In this document: positions 33,507 to 42,711 of the stretch, in pieces
Position numbering within the stretch: position 1 is the first letter of the stretch
Layout of the letters: each line of letters starts with the position of its first letter
Assembly: GCA_025699025.1 (NCBI GenBank)
Contig: JAILWJ010000002.1
Span: forward strand, 248,001-312,000
DNA length: 64,000 nucleotides
Reading direction: 5' to 3'
Origin: Nitrosarchaeum sp.
Lineage (GTDB): Archaea; Thermoproteota; Nitrososphaeria; Nitrososphaerales; Nitrosopumilaceae
Notes under the pieces: generated by a model
The model's database searches: none
Told to the model about the DNA's origin: nothing
What the model saw: the letters and a program-made list of their open reading frames with translations, nothing else
Made by a program: the position numbers and the translations under genes

Positions 33507-34601
33507 GTGCGTCTAAAAAAAGGAGACAAAATTATTGTTGGATTTTATATTTTTCTTTCAATCTCTTTTACTGTTGGTATACTTTACATAGGTACAACTT
33601 TTGATGATTTACCCAAGCCTGATTGGGTAATTGAACAACTCAAAGAAATTAAATCCGAAAAAATACTTGATATTCAACAAGAAAAGCTCTTCTTGACAAT
33701 GACTGATGTCAAAAATTATCCTAAAATTCTGCCCAGAAACTTTGTTTCTGTTAATGTCTTAGAAACTGATGATAACGTACTTGTTGCAGAAGAAGAAATT
33801 ATTGAAAAAGGCATTAAAATTAAACTGTTGGTTAAGCATGTTTTTAATCCGTATTCGGAGCATACTATTGAAATTTTAGATGGCGATGCTAAAGGAACAA
33901 AAATTCACCAATTATTCTCTACTGAAGGAAACTATACTAAACTAGTAACTACTGTTAATGTGAATTTTCAGGGATTGCTAATCCCATTTAGTTATCTGCC
34001 CAAATCAAATGTCTATCATGCTATGGATACTGTCACAACAAGTTTTTTCAATTATGCACAAGGTCATGATTCTCCGGAAAAAAATCAAATTGATCAACTT
34101 TATCGGGAAATACTTTTGCGCCCAGCTGACAAGGAGGGATTGGAATACTTTGCAAAACTATTGGAAAGTGGAGAAATGGGAATCGATGACATACGAAATC
34201 AATTGCTAAATTCTGATGAAGCAAAATACATTGTAAAACCCAACGAATTAAAACAGATCAACGAGTTACAGCCAGAAACAAAATCACAAATTGATCAACT
34301 TTATCGGGAAATACTTTTGCGCCCAGCTGACGAAGCGGGTCTAAAATCATACGGCACGTTATTGGAACTGGGAAGACTCTCCCTTGAAGAAATCGAGCAG
34401 TCTCTTTTTAATTCTGATGAGGCACTTGCGTTAAGAATTTCTTTGCCTAACATGAAATTAATCGATGACTTGTACATGGAAGTTACTGGCAAACATGCCG
34501 ATTGGGAGACTCTGTATTATTATAGGGATCTTCTTGAGAAACATGATCTGAGTCCGGAAGAAATTAAGCAAGATATGCAAAACAAACAAAATGATTCTTA
34601 G
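33507..34601 (+). CDS. Membrane-anchored SRPBCC-like protein with three DUF4214-type repeats
   Basis: 364 aa starting at GTG 33507. One TM helix (about 8-30) anchors it. Residues about 55-190 read like a START/SRPBCC domain (MTDVKNYPKILPRNFVSV, ending VTTSFFNYAQ). Three repeats follow (about 196-245, 263-312 and 318-360), each starting IDxLY and containing a DUF4214-like LRPAD..GL..Y pattern; the first two contain a DNA stretch identical over 45 bp. DUF4214 repeats occur in S-layer-associated and exported bacterial proteins. Role unknown. Confidence 0.7.
   Translation: MRLKKGDKIIVGFYIFLSISFTVGILYIGTTFDDLPKPDWVIEQLKEIKSEKILDIQQEKLFLTMTDVKNYPKILPRNFVSVNVLETDDNVLVAEEEIIEKGIKIKLLVKHVFNPYSEHTIEILDGDAKGTKIHQLFSTEGNYTKLVTTVNVNFQGLLIPFSYLPKSNVYHAMDTVTTSFFNYAQGHDSPEKNQIDQLYREILLRPADKEGLEYFAKLLESGEMGIDDIRNQLLNSDEAKYIVKPNELKQINELQPETKSQIDQLYREILLRPADEAGLKSYGTLLELGRLSLEEIEQSLFNSDEALALRISLPNMKLIDDLYMEVTGKHADWETLYYYRDLLEKHDLSPEEIKQDMQNKQNDS
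34086..34331 (+). repeat. 45-bp identical direct repeat inside the DUF4214 gene
   Basis: Bases 34086-34130 and 34287-34331 are identical over 45 bp and lie 201 bp (67 codons) apart, so recombination between them would add or remove one protein repeat unit in frame. The flanking sequence differs, indicating a recent gene-conversion or slippage event limited to this part, or strong constraint. Confidence 0.9.
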
Positions 34602-34642
34602 TATGTTTTTAATTAAAGTACCAATATAGAATTGATAATTAT

Positions 34643-35326
34643 ATGAAATCAATTTGTTTTATTGGAGCTAGGGGAGGTTCTAAGGGTGTTAAAAGAAAGA
34701 ACATCAAATTGCTTGGTGGCAAACCTCTAATCTCCTATACGATAGAATCGGCATTAGATTCCAAATGCTTTACTAACGTGATTGTCTCTACAGAAGATAA
34801 GGAAATTGCATCAATTGCAAGACAATATGGCGCAGACGTTCCTTTTATGAGGCCAAAAAAATTAGCCACTGACTCTTCCGGAATGAGTGACGTGTTGATT
34901 CATGGAATTCTAAAACTGCGTTCATTAGGATACGATGTTGACATTATTGTCAACCGTGACTGTACTGTTCCTTTCATAGGATCTAAAGAAATCCAAAATG
35001 CAATAACGCTATTTAAAAAATCCAAATGCAATGGCGTTTATTCTGTTTTTCGACAACATCAAAACCCCTATTTCAATATGATGGAGCCTGATTCAAACGG
35101 CTATCTTCAACTAAGTAAAAAGCCAAAACATAAGATTCTTAGACGTCAGGACGCGCCTGTAGTGTATCAATTAAACGGTTTGTTTGTAATTAATCCTGAA
35201 AAACTGATGAAATACAAATCTACAATCATGCCCAAAATTCTTCCTTTTGAGATTTCTCCTGAACAGGGATTCATGATTGATACCGAATTAGAATTCAAAC
35301 TGGCAGAGCTAATGCTGAAAGAATAA
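34643..35326 (+). CDS. CMP-nonulosonate (acylneuraminate) cytidylyltransferase
   Basis: 227 aa. The nucleotide loop is FIGARGGSKGVKRKNIKLLGGKPLI (read in part), with VNRDCTVPF where the second substrate region lies and SPEQGFMIDTELEF at the C-terminus. Charges a sialic, legionaminic or pseudaminic-type sugar with CTP. It opens the nonulosonic-acid part of the locus. Confidence 0.85.
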   Translation: MKSICFIGARGGSKGVKRKNIKLLGGKPLISYTIESALDSKCFTNVIVSTEDKEIASIARQYGADVPFMRPKKLATDSSGMSDVLIHGILKLRSLGYDVDIIVNRDCTVPFIGSKEIQNAITLFKKSKCNGVYSVFRQHQNPYFNMMEPDSNGYLQLSKKPKHKILRRQDAPVVYQLNGLFVINPEKLMKYKSTIMPKILPFEISPEQGFMIDTELEFKLAELMLKE

Positions 35327-35398
35327 TGTTGCGTATTGTGGTTCTAGTCACCGTTTAACTAACTTAAACATTATAGATGAGTCATTAACATCTTCCTT

Positions 35399-36370
35399 AT
35401 GGCATACAATATCTTGTTAATTGGAAGTGGGAATGTCGGAAGCCGTCACTTGCAAGCTCTGGTGAAAATCCCTTTTAAAATTCAAATTGATATTATCGAG
35501 CCAAAAAAGTCTGCAAAAGAACTAAGCATTTCTAGATTAAATGAAATCAACTATGATGAAAAGACAAAATTAATTGTATGGCATGACTCGTACAATTCCA
35601 AGATTCCAAAAAGCAGTGTTGTCATAGTCTCGACTCTTTCAAAAGGACGCTCAGATTTATTGAATCAATTGATAATGGACGGTCATACTCGAATTCTGTC
35701 TGAAAAGACCCTCTGCCAGTCAAAAAGTGAGTTTGACAAAATAATCAAAACCTGCAAAAAATATGGTGCAAAAATATGGGTAAATACTAACCCCAGATGC
35801 TTTGCCTCGTATAAAAAATTAAAAAAACTAATTCCAAAACAATCGCAAGTAAACATGGTTGTTAATTCAAATCCAGAACTTGGTATGGGTACTAACGCAA
35901 TTCATTATATCGACTTGTTTTCATGGCTAAATGATGATTATGACATAAAATTAGACGGAGCACATTTGCTAGATCTGCTATCAAATAAAAGAGGCACGGA
36001 TTTTATTGAATTTTCTGGAACTGTTATGGGAATTTTGAAAAACCATGCAATTTTTGTCATGTCGTTCTTAGACAATTATCCTAAAAGCGTAACTGTAAAA
36101 ATTTCCACAAACACGTCTGATTTCTATATCGATGAGACTGCTGGTACACTATTGCAAATTAAAAAAAATAAATGCAAATCCGAGAAATTTACTTTTGAGC
36201 ATGTAAGCTCTTTGACAAAAAAAATAATCATGGATATCATCGCATCTGATTCTTGTTGTCTTCCAACAATTCTTGAATCATACAACGGACATCTTGAGCT
36301 TTTCAGAATATTCAACCATCATATTTTCAAAAAAACAAAAAAGAGAGTAAATCTATGTCCAATAACATAA
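35399..36370 (+). CDS. Gfo/Idh/MocA-type oxidoreductase
   Basis: 323 aa. N-terminal NAD(P) fold LLIGSGNVGSRHLQAL; the usual EKP motif is LSEKTLCQS (about 100) and the following VNTNPRCFASYKKL replaces the common VGFNRR. The C-terminal half is the alpha/beta sheet domain with NAIHYIDLFSWL. Likely acts on a nucleotide sugar or nonulosonate precursor. Its end overlaps the next gene by 16 bp. Confidence 0.75.
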   Translation: MAYNILLIGSGNVGSRHLQALVKIPFKIQIDIIEPKKSAKELSISRLNEINYDEKTKLIVWHDSYNSKIPKSSVVIVSTLSKGRSDLLNQLIMDGHTRILSEKTLCQSKSEFDKIIKTCKKYGAKIWVNTNPRCFASYKKLKKLIPKQSQVNMVVNSNPELGMGTNAIHYIDLFSWLNDDYDIKLDGAHLLDLLSNKRGTDFIEFSGTVMGILKNHAIFVMSFLDNYPKSVTVKISTNTSDFYIDETAGTLLQIKKNKCKSEKFTFEHVSSLTKKIIMDIIASDSCCLPTILESYNGHLELFRIFNHHIFKKTKKRVNLCPIT

Positions 36371-37362
36371 CTGAATTATCGCCATATGATATCATTTCAG
36401 ATTTGCCTGTTAACAAATTTGAAAATGTCTCTGTAACAATAATTGGAGGTGGATACATGGGTCAGGAATATGCCAAGGCGTTGGAATGCCTGAATATCTC
36501 TAATGTCAAAATTATCACAAACTCCAAAAAAGATCCTAAACTGTTTAGTACAAAGTTTGAGTATGATGTATTGTCTGGAGGATTTTCAAAACACATTAAA
36601 TCATTGAACAAGCAAGATCTTGTAATAATCGCAACTCCTACAGAGTTATTAGACCAAGCATGCAGTTTGTGTGTAGATTGTGGCCAGACAAATATTTTAA
36701 TTGAAAAACCAGGCTCTCTCTTCTCTGAAAACCTGAAACTTTTAATCCAAAAATCAAAAAACTGTAGAATCCGTGTTGCCTATAACCGACTGTGTTATCC
36801 GAACGTATATCTTTTAAAAGAATTATGCAAAAAAGAAGGCGTTCTTTCATGCAAGTTTGATTTTACTGAATGGGTTCATAAAATTCCATTTAATGTTTAC
36901 ACTGATGACGAATACAAATTATGGGGAATAAGTAATTCATTACATGTCATTTCCTTAGCATTTGAATTAATTGGAATGCCAAAAAACATTGCATGTTTTA
37001 CTGCTGGTTCTTTAGCATGGCACCCTTCAGGCTCAATTTTTGTGGGAAGCGGGATATCTGAGAACGACATTCCGTTTTCATATCATGCAAATTGGGAATC
37101 ATCTGGCAGATGGATGGTAGAAATTATGACCAAATCCAATTCATATCGATTAATGCCCTTGGAGACAATCTCTGTTTGCAAAAAGGGCACCGTAGACTGG
37201 AACCCAATTGATTTTAGTTCCACATATTCTAAAACAAAACCGGGAATTCTAGAACAAGTAGTCATAATGTTGGATAAAAACTTGGAACAATCATGTCCAT
37301 TGATCACGTTGGAGAAAGCACTAGACTATAACGAACTTGCAAGAAAAATTCTCAACTATTAG
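36355..37362 (+). CDS. Gfo/Idh/MocA-type oxidoreductase
   Basis: 335 aa. After ~20 residues comes the Rossmann motif TIIGGGYMGQEYAKALE; ILIEKPGSLFSEN (EKP) and VAYNRLCYPN (for VGFNRR) are present near 110-145. Partner or paralogue of the upstream gene, with which it overlaps. Substrate unknown; the operon suggests a role in nonulosonic-acid synthesis. Its last bases overlap the 3' end of the acyltransferase on the other strand by 4 bp. Confidence 0.75.
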   Translation: MSNNITELSPYDIISDLPVNKFENVSVTIIGGGYMGQEYAKALECLNISNVKIITNSKKDPKLFSTKFEYDVLSGGFSKHIKSLNKQDLVIIATPTELLDQACSLCVDCGQTNILIEKPGSLFSENLKLLIQKSKNCRIRVAYNRLCYPNVYLLKELCKKEGVLSCKFDFTEWVHKIPFNVYTDDEYKLWGISNSLHVISLAFELIGMPKNIACFTAGSLAWHPSGSIFVGSGISENDIPFSYHANWESSGRWMVEIMTKSNSYRLMPLETISVCKKGTVDWNPIDFSSTYSKTKPGILEQVVIMLDKNLEQSCPLITLEKALDYNELARKILNY

Positions 37363-37748
37363 AGATTTTTTTTAAATTTGGCTGGTACTCCTGCCCATAA
37401 CTGATTTGAGGGTATATTACAATTTACAAAAGAATATGCAGCAACCACAGAGTTTTCTCCTACTGTTACATTGGGCATAACTGTACTATGTGTGCCGATT
37501 TTACAATTCTTTTTAAGAACTACCTTTCCACTCTTATTGTCAATTGTTGAATTTGAGTAAATTGAACAATGCGAACCGATCTGCACGTTGTCCTGAATTT
37601 CTACACCTTCTTTACAATTTATGTATGAAAATGAGCCAATATCAAAATTCTTCCCGGTTCTAAGATTTTTAACATATTGTACTATGTAGTTGTATTTGGT
37701 TAATTTTGAATCTTTTATTATTGGCTTTCGCCATTTTTTATTTGCCAT
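37359..37748 (-). CDS. Left-handed beta-helix (hexapeptide) acyltransferase
   Basis: 129 aa of hexapeptide repeats (IGSFSYINCKEGVEIQDNVQIGSHCSIY, read in part; then GTHSTVMPNVTVGENSVVAAYSFV) ending AGVPAKFKKN, as in WbbJ/NeuD/LegH-like transferases. Expected to add an acetyl (or similar) group to an amino or hydroxyl group of a sugar. One base separates it from the 2-epimerase gene, so they are co-translated. Confidence 0.8.
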   Translation of the reverse strand: MANKKWRKPIIKDSKLTKYNYIVQYVKNLRTGKNFDIGSFSYINCKEGVEIQDNVQIGSHCSIYSNSTIDNKSGKVVLKKNCKIGTHSTVMPNVTVGENSVVAAYSFVNCNIPSNQLWAGVPAKFKKNL

Positions 37749-37749
37749 T

Positions 37750-38892
37750 TTAATACGCTAACTCCTTTTTTATAATGCTGTCTAAATTTATTTTTTCTAA
37801 AATGTTTGAAATCTTTTTTGAGGCTTTTTGATTACCATAAATCTTGCTAATTTTTAGATCTGATCTTCTTTTATCTAACGCAGAAAGTATTGCCCTTTTG
37901 ATTTTTTCATGTGAAAACTCTGATACGTTGATTACATTAGGTCCCTGCTCTCTATTTTTCTGCCTGCTTCCTATGTTTATTACAGGTATTCTAAACAGAC
38001 TTGCCTCAATAATGCCACTGCTGGAGTTGCCAATTAGTACCCCGCAATTCTCTAAAAAACCCAGAAAATCTTGTCTTGGAATATTGCTAAAAAATTTTAC
38101 ATTGGGGTTTTTCTCTTTGAATCTTTTCATCTTTTCAAAAATTAACTTGTTACCTGCATCAAAATTTGGACCGATAATGATGATGTCTGTTTTAATTTTT
38201 GACAGTGCCTGTATGGTCTCTGATATCTGTTTGTTTACATTGGAAACTTCTGTAGTTACAGGATGTTGAACCGCAAGAATACTTTTCTGAGTTAGTGTTA
38301 TGTCGTATTTCTTTTCAAGCGTTTCTTTTTTTGTGATATTCTTATTCAGAATTTCGTCTATGCTTAAGGAACCTGTATAGAAAATATTTTTTGGGCACTC
38401 TCCCATTTTTTTTATTCTTTCCGCACTCTTTTTTGTTGCTGCAAAATGTATGTTTGAAATCTTGGTAATGGCATGTCTTGTATACTCGTCTAACCCACCA
38501 GATTTATCTCCTCCATGAATGTGTGCATTTGGGATACTCATTTGGTATGCTGCTATGGCTGAAGCAAACATCTCGTATCTGTCTCCCAATACTACATTGA
38601 TTTGCGGCTTGAATTTCCTAAAAAATTCTGCAAAACTTGAAACCAGTTTTCCCATCGCAATAGTAGAATCAAACAATGTATCACATTTCTGATCTATTTT
38701 GATTCTTGAAGTTATCTTGAATCCGTCACTTTCAATTTCTTTGACGGTCATCCCGTGTTTTTTTGACAGATGTGAGCCTGTCACTACCAAGAGCAGTTCT
38801 AATTTTTTATTTTTAGTAATCTCTTGCAACAAGGGCCTAAGAATACCATATTCTGCCCTTGTACCTGTAGTCACAGCTATTTTTCTCTTCAT
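37750..38892 (-). CDS. neuC: UDP-sugar 2-epimerase, hydrolysing (NeuC/LegG-like)
   Basis: 380 aa. Begins KIAVTTGTRAEYGILRPLLQEI, the NeuC form of the start; VLGDRYEMFASAIAAYQMSIPNAHIHGGDKSGGLDEYTRHAITKISN (read in part) is diagnostic, with IGNSSSGIIEASLFRIPVINIG at the C-terminal site. It hydrolyses UDP-GlcNAc or a UDP-diacetamido sugar to the free ManNAc-type sugar used by NeuB. Lies between acyltransferase and amidotransferase with gaps of 1 and 3 bp. Confidence 0.92.
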   Translation of the reverse strand: MKRKIAVTTGTRAEYGILRPLLQEITKNKKLELLLVVTGSHLSKKHGMTVKEIESDGFKITSRIKIDQKCDTLFDSTIAMGKLVSSFAEFFRKFKPQINVVLGDRYEMFASAIAAYQMSIPNAHIHGGDKSGGLDEYTRHAITKISNIHFAATKKSAERIKKMGECPKNIFYTGSLSIDEILNKNITKKETLEKKYDITLTQKSILAVQHPVTTEVSNVNKQISETIQALSKIKTDIIIIGPNFDAGNKLIFEKMKRFKEKNPNVKFFSNIPRQDFLGFLENCGVLIGNSSSGIIEASLFRIPVINIGSRQKNREQGPNVINVSEFSHEKIKRAILSALDKRRSDLKISKIYGNQKASKKISNILEKINLDSIIKKELAY

Positions 38893-38895
38893 GAT

Positions 38896-40017
38896 TTAGA
38901 TTACTAAACCCGTGCCTACCTTAAATTTTGGATGCCATACACCATCATTGTCTTGCTCAAAGAGATCTCGATTGTACCACTTGTCCATAATATCCCAAAA
39001 CTCTTTTTTGCTCAATCCTGTAAAATCACAGAATTTTTGCACTATTCCTTGATCTAATTTTCCGTCTCTTTCTTCTACGATTGGGATCATCTCTTCTCTG
39101 GTTTTTATTCCATACCTGATCCATCTAGAGGCATTGTCTGTTGCAACAGAATGACCAAACTTTAAGAATTTCAGATATGGATTCAACATGTAGCTTAACG
39201 AATCAATCTGGTCATACTCGTCAATTGATCCCTCCCTTTCATATTCGTGGTTAAGATGCTTAAAGCCCCATCTTTGTGCAACTTGATAATTATGTACGGA
39301 ATTCCATGGTACAAAATAACTTAGGTAGATTGGATCTAACCCAAATTCCTTGCATTCTTCATATGTTGGAAATTTTGTTGGTTCCAAGTCTTTTTCTGAA
39401 ATTTCTTTATCGAACCATTCTTTCCATACGGGCTTTACAACATCATTGTCAAACTGATTTAATGCCGATGGCGTTTCCTCATCATGTTTTCCACCATAAG
39501 TATAGTTGACATCTTCACCGTACACTAGAAGTTTTGTATCTAATTTCATTGCCATTTTTGCAGGAAATGCATAGATTAAAGCATCTAGATACCATGATGG
39601 TGAACCGATCTGCTCAAAGGCTTTACGAAACATTTTTTTTGCGATTTTTCGATTAGGTTGAAATTGTATTATGTCGCAACCAAAAGACTCTGAAATATTT
39701 TCCAAATTTTCCCTTCCTGTATTTGTCCAATCAATATTGCCAACACTGAGCAAAACTGGATTCATCTTCAATTTTTCTTTCATTATGTATGTCTGAAAAT
39801 GTGAATCCTTTCCACCTGAAACAGCTATTGCACAATCATAACCGTCCCCATTAATGCCTCTGTATTTCTCACAAATTTTCTTTAATTCTTCAAATCTATC
39901 CTTCCAATTTGTTTTGGATTGTTTTTCAAAATTTATGCATGCCTTGCAAATTCCCTTATCATTGAACACTAATCCTGGCCTTGTGTCTGGCATCAGGCAT
40001 ATTTTGCAATATTTCAT
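38896..40017 (-). CDS. N-acetyl sugar amidotransferase (WbpG/PseA-like)
   Basis: 373 aa from ATG 40017 (MKYCKICLMPDTRPG), the conserved family N-terminus; the frame extends upstream to 40080. A CXXC pair (KYCKIC; then CKACINF) forms a zinc-like site and AVSGGKDSHFQTYI is the PP-loop that adenylates the acetamido group. Family members turn an acetamido group into an acetamidino group using ammonia from HisH/HisF-like partners, which are not encoded in this window. Confidence 0.88.
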   Translation of the reverse strand: MKYCKICLMPDTRPGLVFNDKGICKACINFEKQSKTNWKDRFEELKKICEKYRGINGDGYDCAIAVSGGKDSHFQTYIMKEKLKMNPVLLSVGNIDWTNTGRENLENISESFGCDIIQFQPNRKIAKKMFRKAFEQIGSPSWYLDALIYAFPAKMAMKLDTKLLVYGEDVNYTYGGKHDEETPSALNQFDNDVVKPVWKEWFDKEISEKDLEPTKFPTYEECKEFGLDPIYLSYFVPWNSVHNYQVAQRWGFKHLNHEYEREGSIDEYDQIDSLSYMLNPYLKFLKFGHSVATDNASRWIRYGIKTREEMIPIVEERDGKLDQGIVQKFCDFTGLSKKEFWDIMDKWYNRDLFEQDNDGVWHPKFKVGTGLVI

Positions 40018-40123
40018 ACCAAGACTAAATGTTCTGATAAATATAAATCCGATTTTAGTTACCTTGCAATAAAAATTCAAGTTTGTCTGCTATGTTTAAA
40101 AAGACATTCTCTTTTGGTACATT

Positions 40124-40816
40124 ATGGTGTTTCTAATTGGTGAAATTGGTGTAAATTGGAACGGTGATCTTGATATTGCCAGGCAACTTATGGTTGTTGC
40201 AAAGCAAAACAATCTGAATTCTGTAAAATTTCAATCATTCTCCAAAGAGATTGTCAAGGATCACCCCTTATCTGAAACACTTCTAGAATCTTCAATTTCT
40301 GAAAAAAACATTCAACAAATTGATGATCTTGCCAAAGAAATTGGAATTGATTGGTTTGCAACACCTATGTATCCCGAGGCTGTAAGTTTACTAGAGCCCT
40401 ATGTTAAAAGGTATAAAATCAGAGAATACGATGGGCGAGTTTTGGCCAAAAACAGCACCAGCAAACTCATAGACGCCATTCTTGAGACAGGCAAAGATGT
40501 CATCATTAGCAGCCAAGCATTACCATCAAAACTAAATTCAACTGGCAAAGTTGATTGGATTTACTGCGTGCCAAAATACCCGTGTAGTTTAGGAGATCTT
40601 GATTTTACAAAACTGTCTTTTTTCAAGGGCTTTTCTAATCACTGTCCGCACATAATAGCACCGCTATGTGCTTCAATCTTGGGTGCAAAAATTATTGAAG
40701 TTCACATGACACTAAACAAAAACGGAAATTTTGTGGACAATAATGTAAGCTTTGATCCGTCTGATTTGCAACAATTATCCAATCTGATATCGTCCTCAGA
40801 AAAAATAAAAAAATAA
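40124..40816 (+). CDS. NeuB-like nonulosonate synthase, catalytic barrel only
   Basis: 230 aa. Begins IGEIGVNWNGDLDIARQLM and NSVKFQSF, the NeuB start; both metal-binding His regions are there, FSNHCPHI (in GxSDHT position) and IEVHMTL (EKHFTL position), as is SFDPSDLQQL. Normal NeuB/LegI/PseI proteins are about 340 aa with a C-terminal SAF (antifreeze-like) domain, which is missing. No frameshifted SAF remnant follows before 40838. A TATA-like TTTAAAAAG 26 bp upstream gives a leaderless start. Condenses PEP with a ManNAc-like sugar, if active. Confidence 0.75.
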   Translation: MVFLIGEIGVNWNGDLDIARQLMVVAKQNNLNSVKFQSFSKEIVKDHPLSETLLESSISEKNIQQIDDLAKEIGIDWFATPMYPEAVSLLEPYVKRYKIREYDGRVLAKNSTSKLIDAILETGKDVIISSQALPSKLNSTGKVDWIYCVPKYPCSLGDLDFTKLSFFKGFSNHCPHIIAPLCASILGAKIIEVHMTLNKNGNFVDNNVSFDPSDLQQLSNLISSSEKIKK

Positions 40817-40837
40817 AACATTACACTCTGGTATTTT

Positions 40838-41647
40838 CTACCATGCGGTCCATCCGCCATCAATGATTAAATTTGAACCTGTCATGTATTTTGAGGAATC
40901 TGATGCCAAAAATAATATTGCACCATCATAGTCGTTTGGATTTGCCATCCTTCCTAACATTGTTCTCTTGGAATAATTCTTTACAAATTCTGAATTACCA
41001 TGGAGTTTTTTATCATAAACTCCTCCCAATGTCAAAGTATTCACTCTTACATTGTATTTTCCCCACTCTGATGCAAGATGTCTTGTCAGGTTGACGACTG
41101 CACCCTTGGTGGCTGAATAAAATGATGGTGAATTCAGTCTTGATTTTCCGTAAATTCTTTGATCAGGCCCTACAATTCCATAGATTGATGATACGTTAAT
41201 GATAGATCCAAATTTTTGTTTGATCATCGTTCTTCCTACCTCTCTACAACACAAGAAAATATTATTCAGATTGCTCTGGATGGTTTTCTCCCACAAGCTT
41301 AATGGGAACTTTTCAAATTTTGCATCAATGTTTGGATCACCTCTTGGAACATAGTGTGCATTGTTCACCAACACATCAATTGTTTTGAATTCCTGTCTGA
41401 TTTCTTTTACCATGTTTTTTACATTTTGTTCGTCTGAAACGTCTGTTGATTTTACAACAATTTTTCCTTTGGATTTGTCTTTTAATTTTTTTCTTAGTTT
41501 GGTGTTTTTTTCTTCCTCAGTATCTACTAGAATTAAATTCGCATTTGTAGATGCAAATGTCTCTGCAAAATGTGATCCGAGCCTGCCTGCAGACCCCGTA
41601 AGAATTACCGTTTTTCCTTCCAAGTGAAATCTATCTGTATCAGTCAT
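40838..41647 (-). CDS. SDR-family oxidoreductase
   Basis: 269 aa. TGSAGRLGSHFAETFA (cofactor loop), NNAHYVPRG (NNAG-like), catalytic Ser in INVSSIYGIVGP, Tyr-x-x-x-Lys in FYSATKGAV and a C-terminal GSNLIIDGGWTAW. Several nonulosonic-acid loci contain an SDR of this kind (PtmA in Campylobacter). Its ATG overlaps the stop of the Gfo/Idh gene (ATGA). Confidence 0.87.
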   Translation of the reverse strand: MTDTDRFHLEGKTVILTGSAGRLGSHFAETFASTNANLILVDTEEEKNTKLRKKLKDKSKGKIVVKSTDVSDEQNVKNMVKEIRQEFKTIDVLVNNAHYVPRGDPNIDAKFEKFPLSLWEKTIQSNLNNIFLCCREVGRTMIKQKFGSIINVSSIYGIVGPDQRIYGKSRLNSPSFYSATKGAVVNLTRHLASEWGKYNVRVNTLTLGGVYDKKLHGNSEFVKNYSKRTMLGRMANPNDYDGAILFLASDSSKYMTGSNLIIDGGWTAW

Positions 41648-42654
41648 CCAATCAACTTCATCTGTGATGATTTTTTTGCATCCAATGCCATTTTTAAAAT
41701 TTGATAATTTTGTTTCAAGTTATTCATGCTTTGCTTCCTTTTTGCTACACATTTTAAAAAATACTTTATTTCACTAGTATATGCATTATTGATATCAGCA
41801 TTCTCAACCTTGATTTTCACCCATTTGTTTTTTCTATTTGAGAAATATCTTATGGTGTTTTTGATTATGTCTAATTCTAAAATTCCTTCCGTACCTACAA
41901 TCTTCAATTTCCTTGACTTTGCTTTTTGAAAATAGCTCAGACTGATCTGCACTGTGAACAGATTTTTGTAAAATAGTATTATTTTTGCAAAATCTTCTGC
42001 CTGTATTTTTAAATTACTTATCTTTTTAATATCTGCACTAATTTTGGTTGGACTCCCAAATAACCAATAAACATAATCCATCTCATGAATGCACGTTAAT
42101 ACCACCCCTCCTCCCAATCTTGAATTTGCTGCATAACTTTTTGTATAATCTTCGTTAGGATGCCAATCAGGCAAGAATGAAAGATTTTCTATTTCGACAT
42201 CTAAAATCTTTCCAATTTTTTTACGTTTTAGCATTTTTTTAATCATTATGATTCCTGGATGAAATCTTAATACGCAACCTACATGCGTTACAAGCCGTTT
42301 GTTCTCAGCTGTTTTTATTAAATTTTTTACACCTGCAAAATTATTGGATAGCGGTTTTTCTATGAACAAATCTATTCCTGATTTTGATAATTTTGTTGCT
42401 ATTGGTATGTGTTGATTTGTTGGTGTGCAAATGATTGCAGCTTTTGGTTTTTGCTCCATTGCAAAATCAACCGAATCTGTTATGATGCAATTTTTATTTT
42501 TCAAGTGATCAATTTTTTGTTTTGTCAAAACAACAACTGGATGTTTTTTCATTAACAAAATATTGTTAACATGTCGTTTACCAATTGAACCATATCCGAC
42601 AACAAGAATCTTCAAACATTCTTTTTCCAAGTGACATGGAATATTAGTCTTCAT
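41644..42654 (-). CDS. Gfo/Idh/MocA-type oxidoreductase
   Basis: 336 aa from ATG 42654 (MKTNIPCHLEKECLKIL), preferred because the shared TATA box (42683-42690) would place transcription start after the upstream ATG at 42681. Rossmann motif VVGYGSIGKRHVNNI, EKP motif in LFIEKPLSNN (about 110) and THVGCVLRFHPG; HEMDYVYWLFG is in the sheet domain. Coupled to the SDR gene; probably acts with it on the same sugar. Confidence 0.82.
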   Translation of the reverse strand: MKTNIPCHLEKECLKILVVGYGSIGKRHVNNILLMKKHPVVVLTKQKIDHLKNKNCIITDSVDFAMEQKPKAAIICTPTNQHIPIATKLSKSGIDLFIEKPLSNNFAGVKNLIKTAENKRLVTHVGCVLRFHPGIIMIKKMLKRKKIGKILDVEIENLSFLPDWHPNEDYTKSYAANSRLGGGVVLTCIHEMDYVYWLFGSPTKISADIKKISNLKIQAEDFAKIILFYKNLFTVQISLSYFQKAKSRKLKIVGTEGILELDIIKNTIRYFSNRKNKWVKIKVENADINNAYTSEIKYFLKCVAKRKQSMNNLKQNYQILKMALDAKKSSQMKLIG

Positions 42655-42682
42655 TAGTTTTTCAACAAGGTTATGATACATT

Positions 42683-42690
42683 TTTAAATA
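42683..42690. promoter_or_regulatory. Shared TATA region of two divergent glycan genes
   Basis: TTTAAATA is centred 25 bp before the TTG at 42712 (plus) and about 33 bp before the ATG at 42654 (minus). The near-symmetrical element can serve both directions. The plus-strand spacing predicts a leaderless message beginning with TTG. Confidence 0.5.
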
Positions 42691-42711
42691 TGGATAAAAA
42701 ATCGAATTTGC

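Noticed and set aside
40817-40837. Frameshifted SAF domain after the NeuB-like gene
   Set aside because: Only 21 bp separate it from the convergent SDR gene, and that SDR gene is complete, so no SAF remnant is present.
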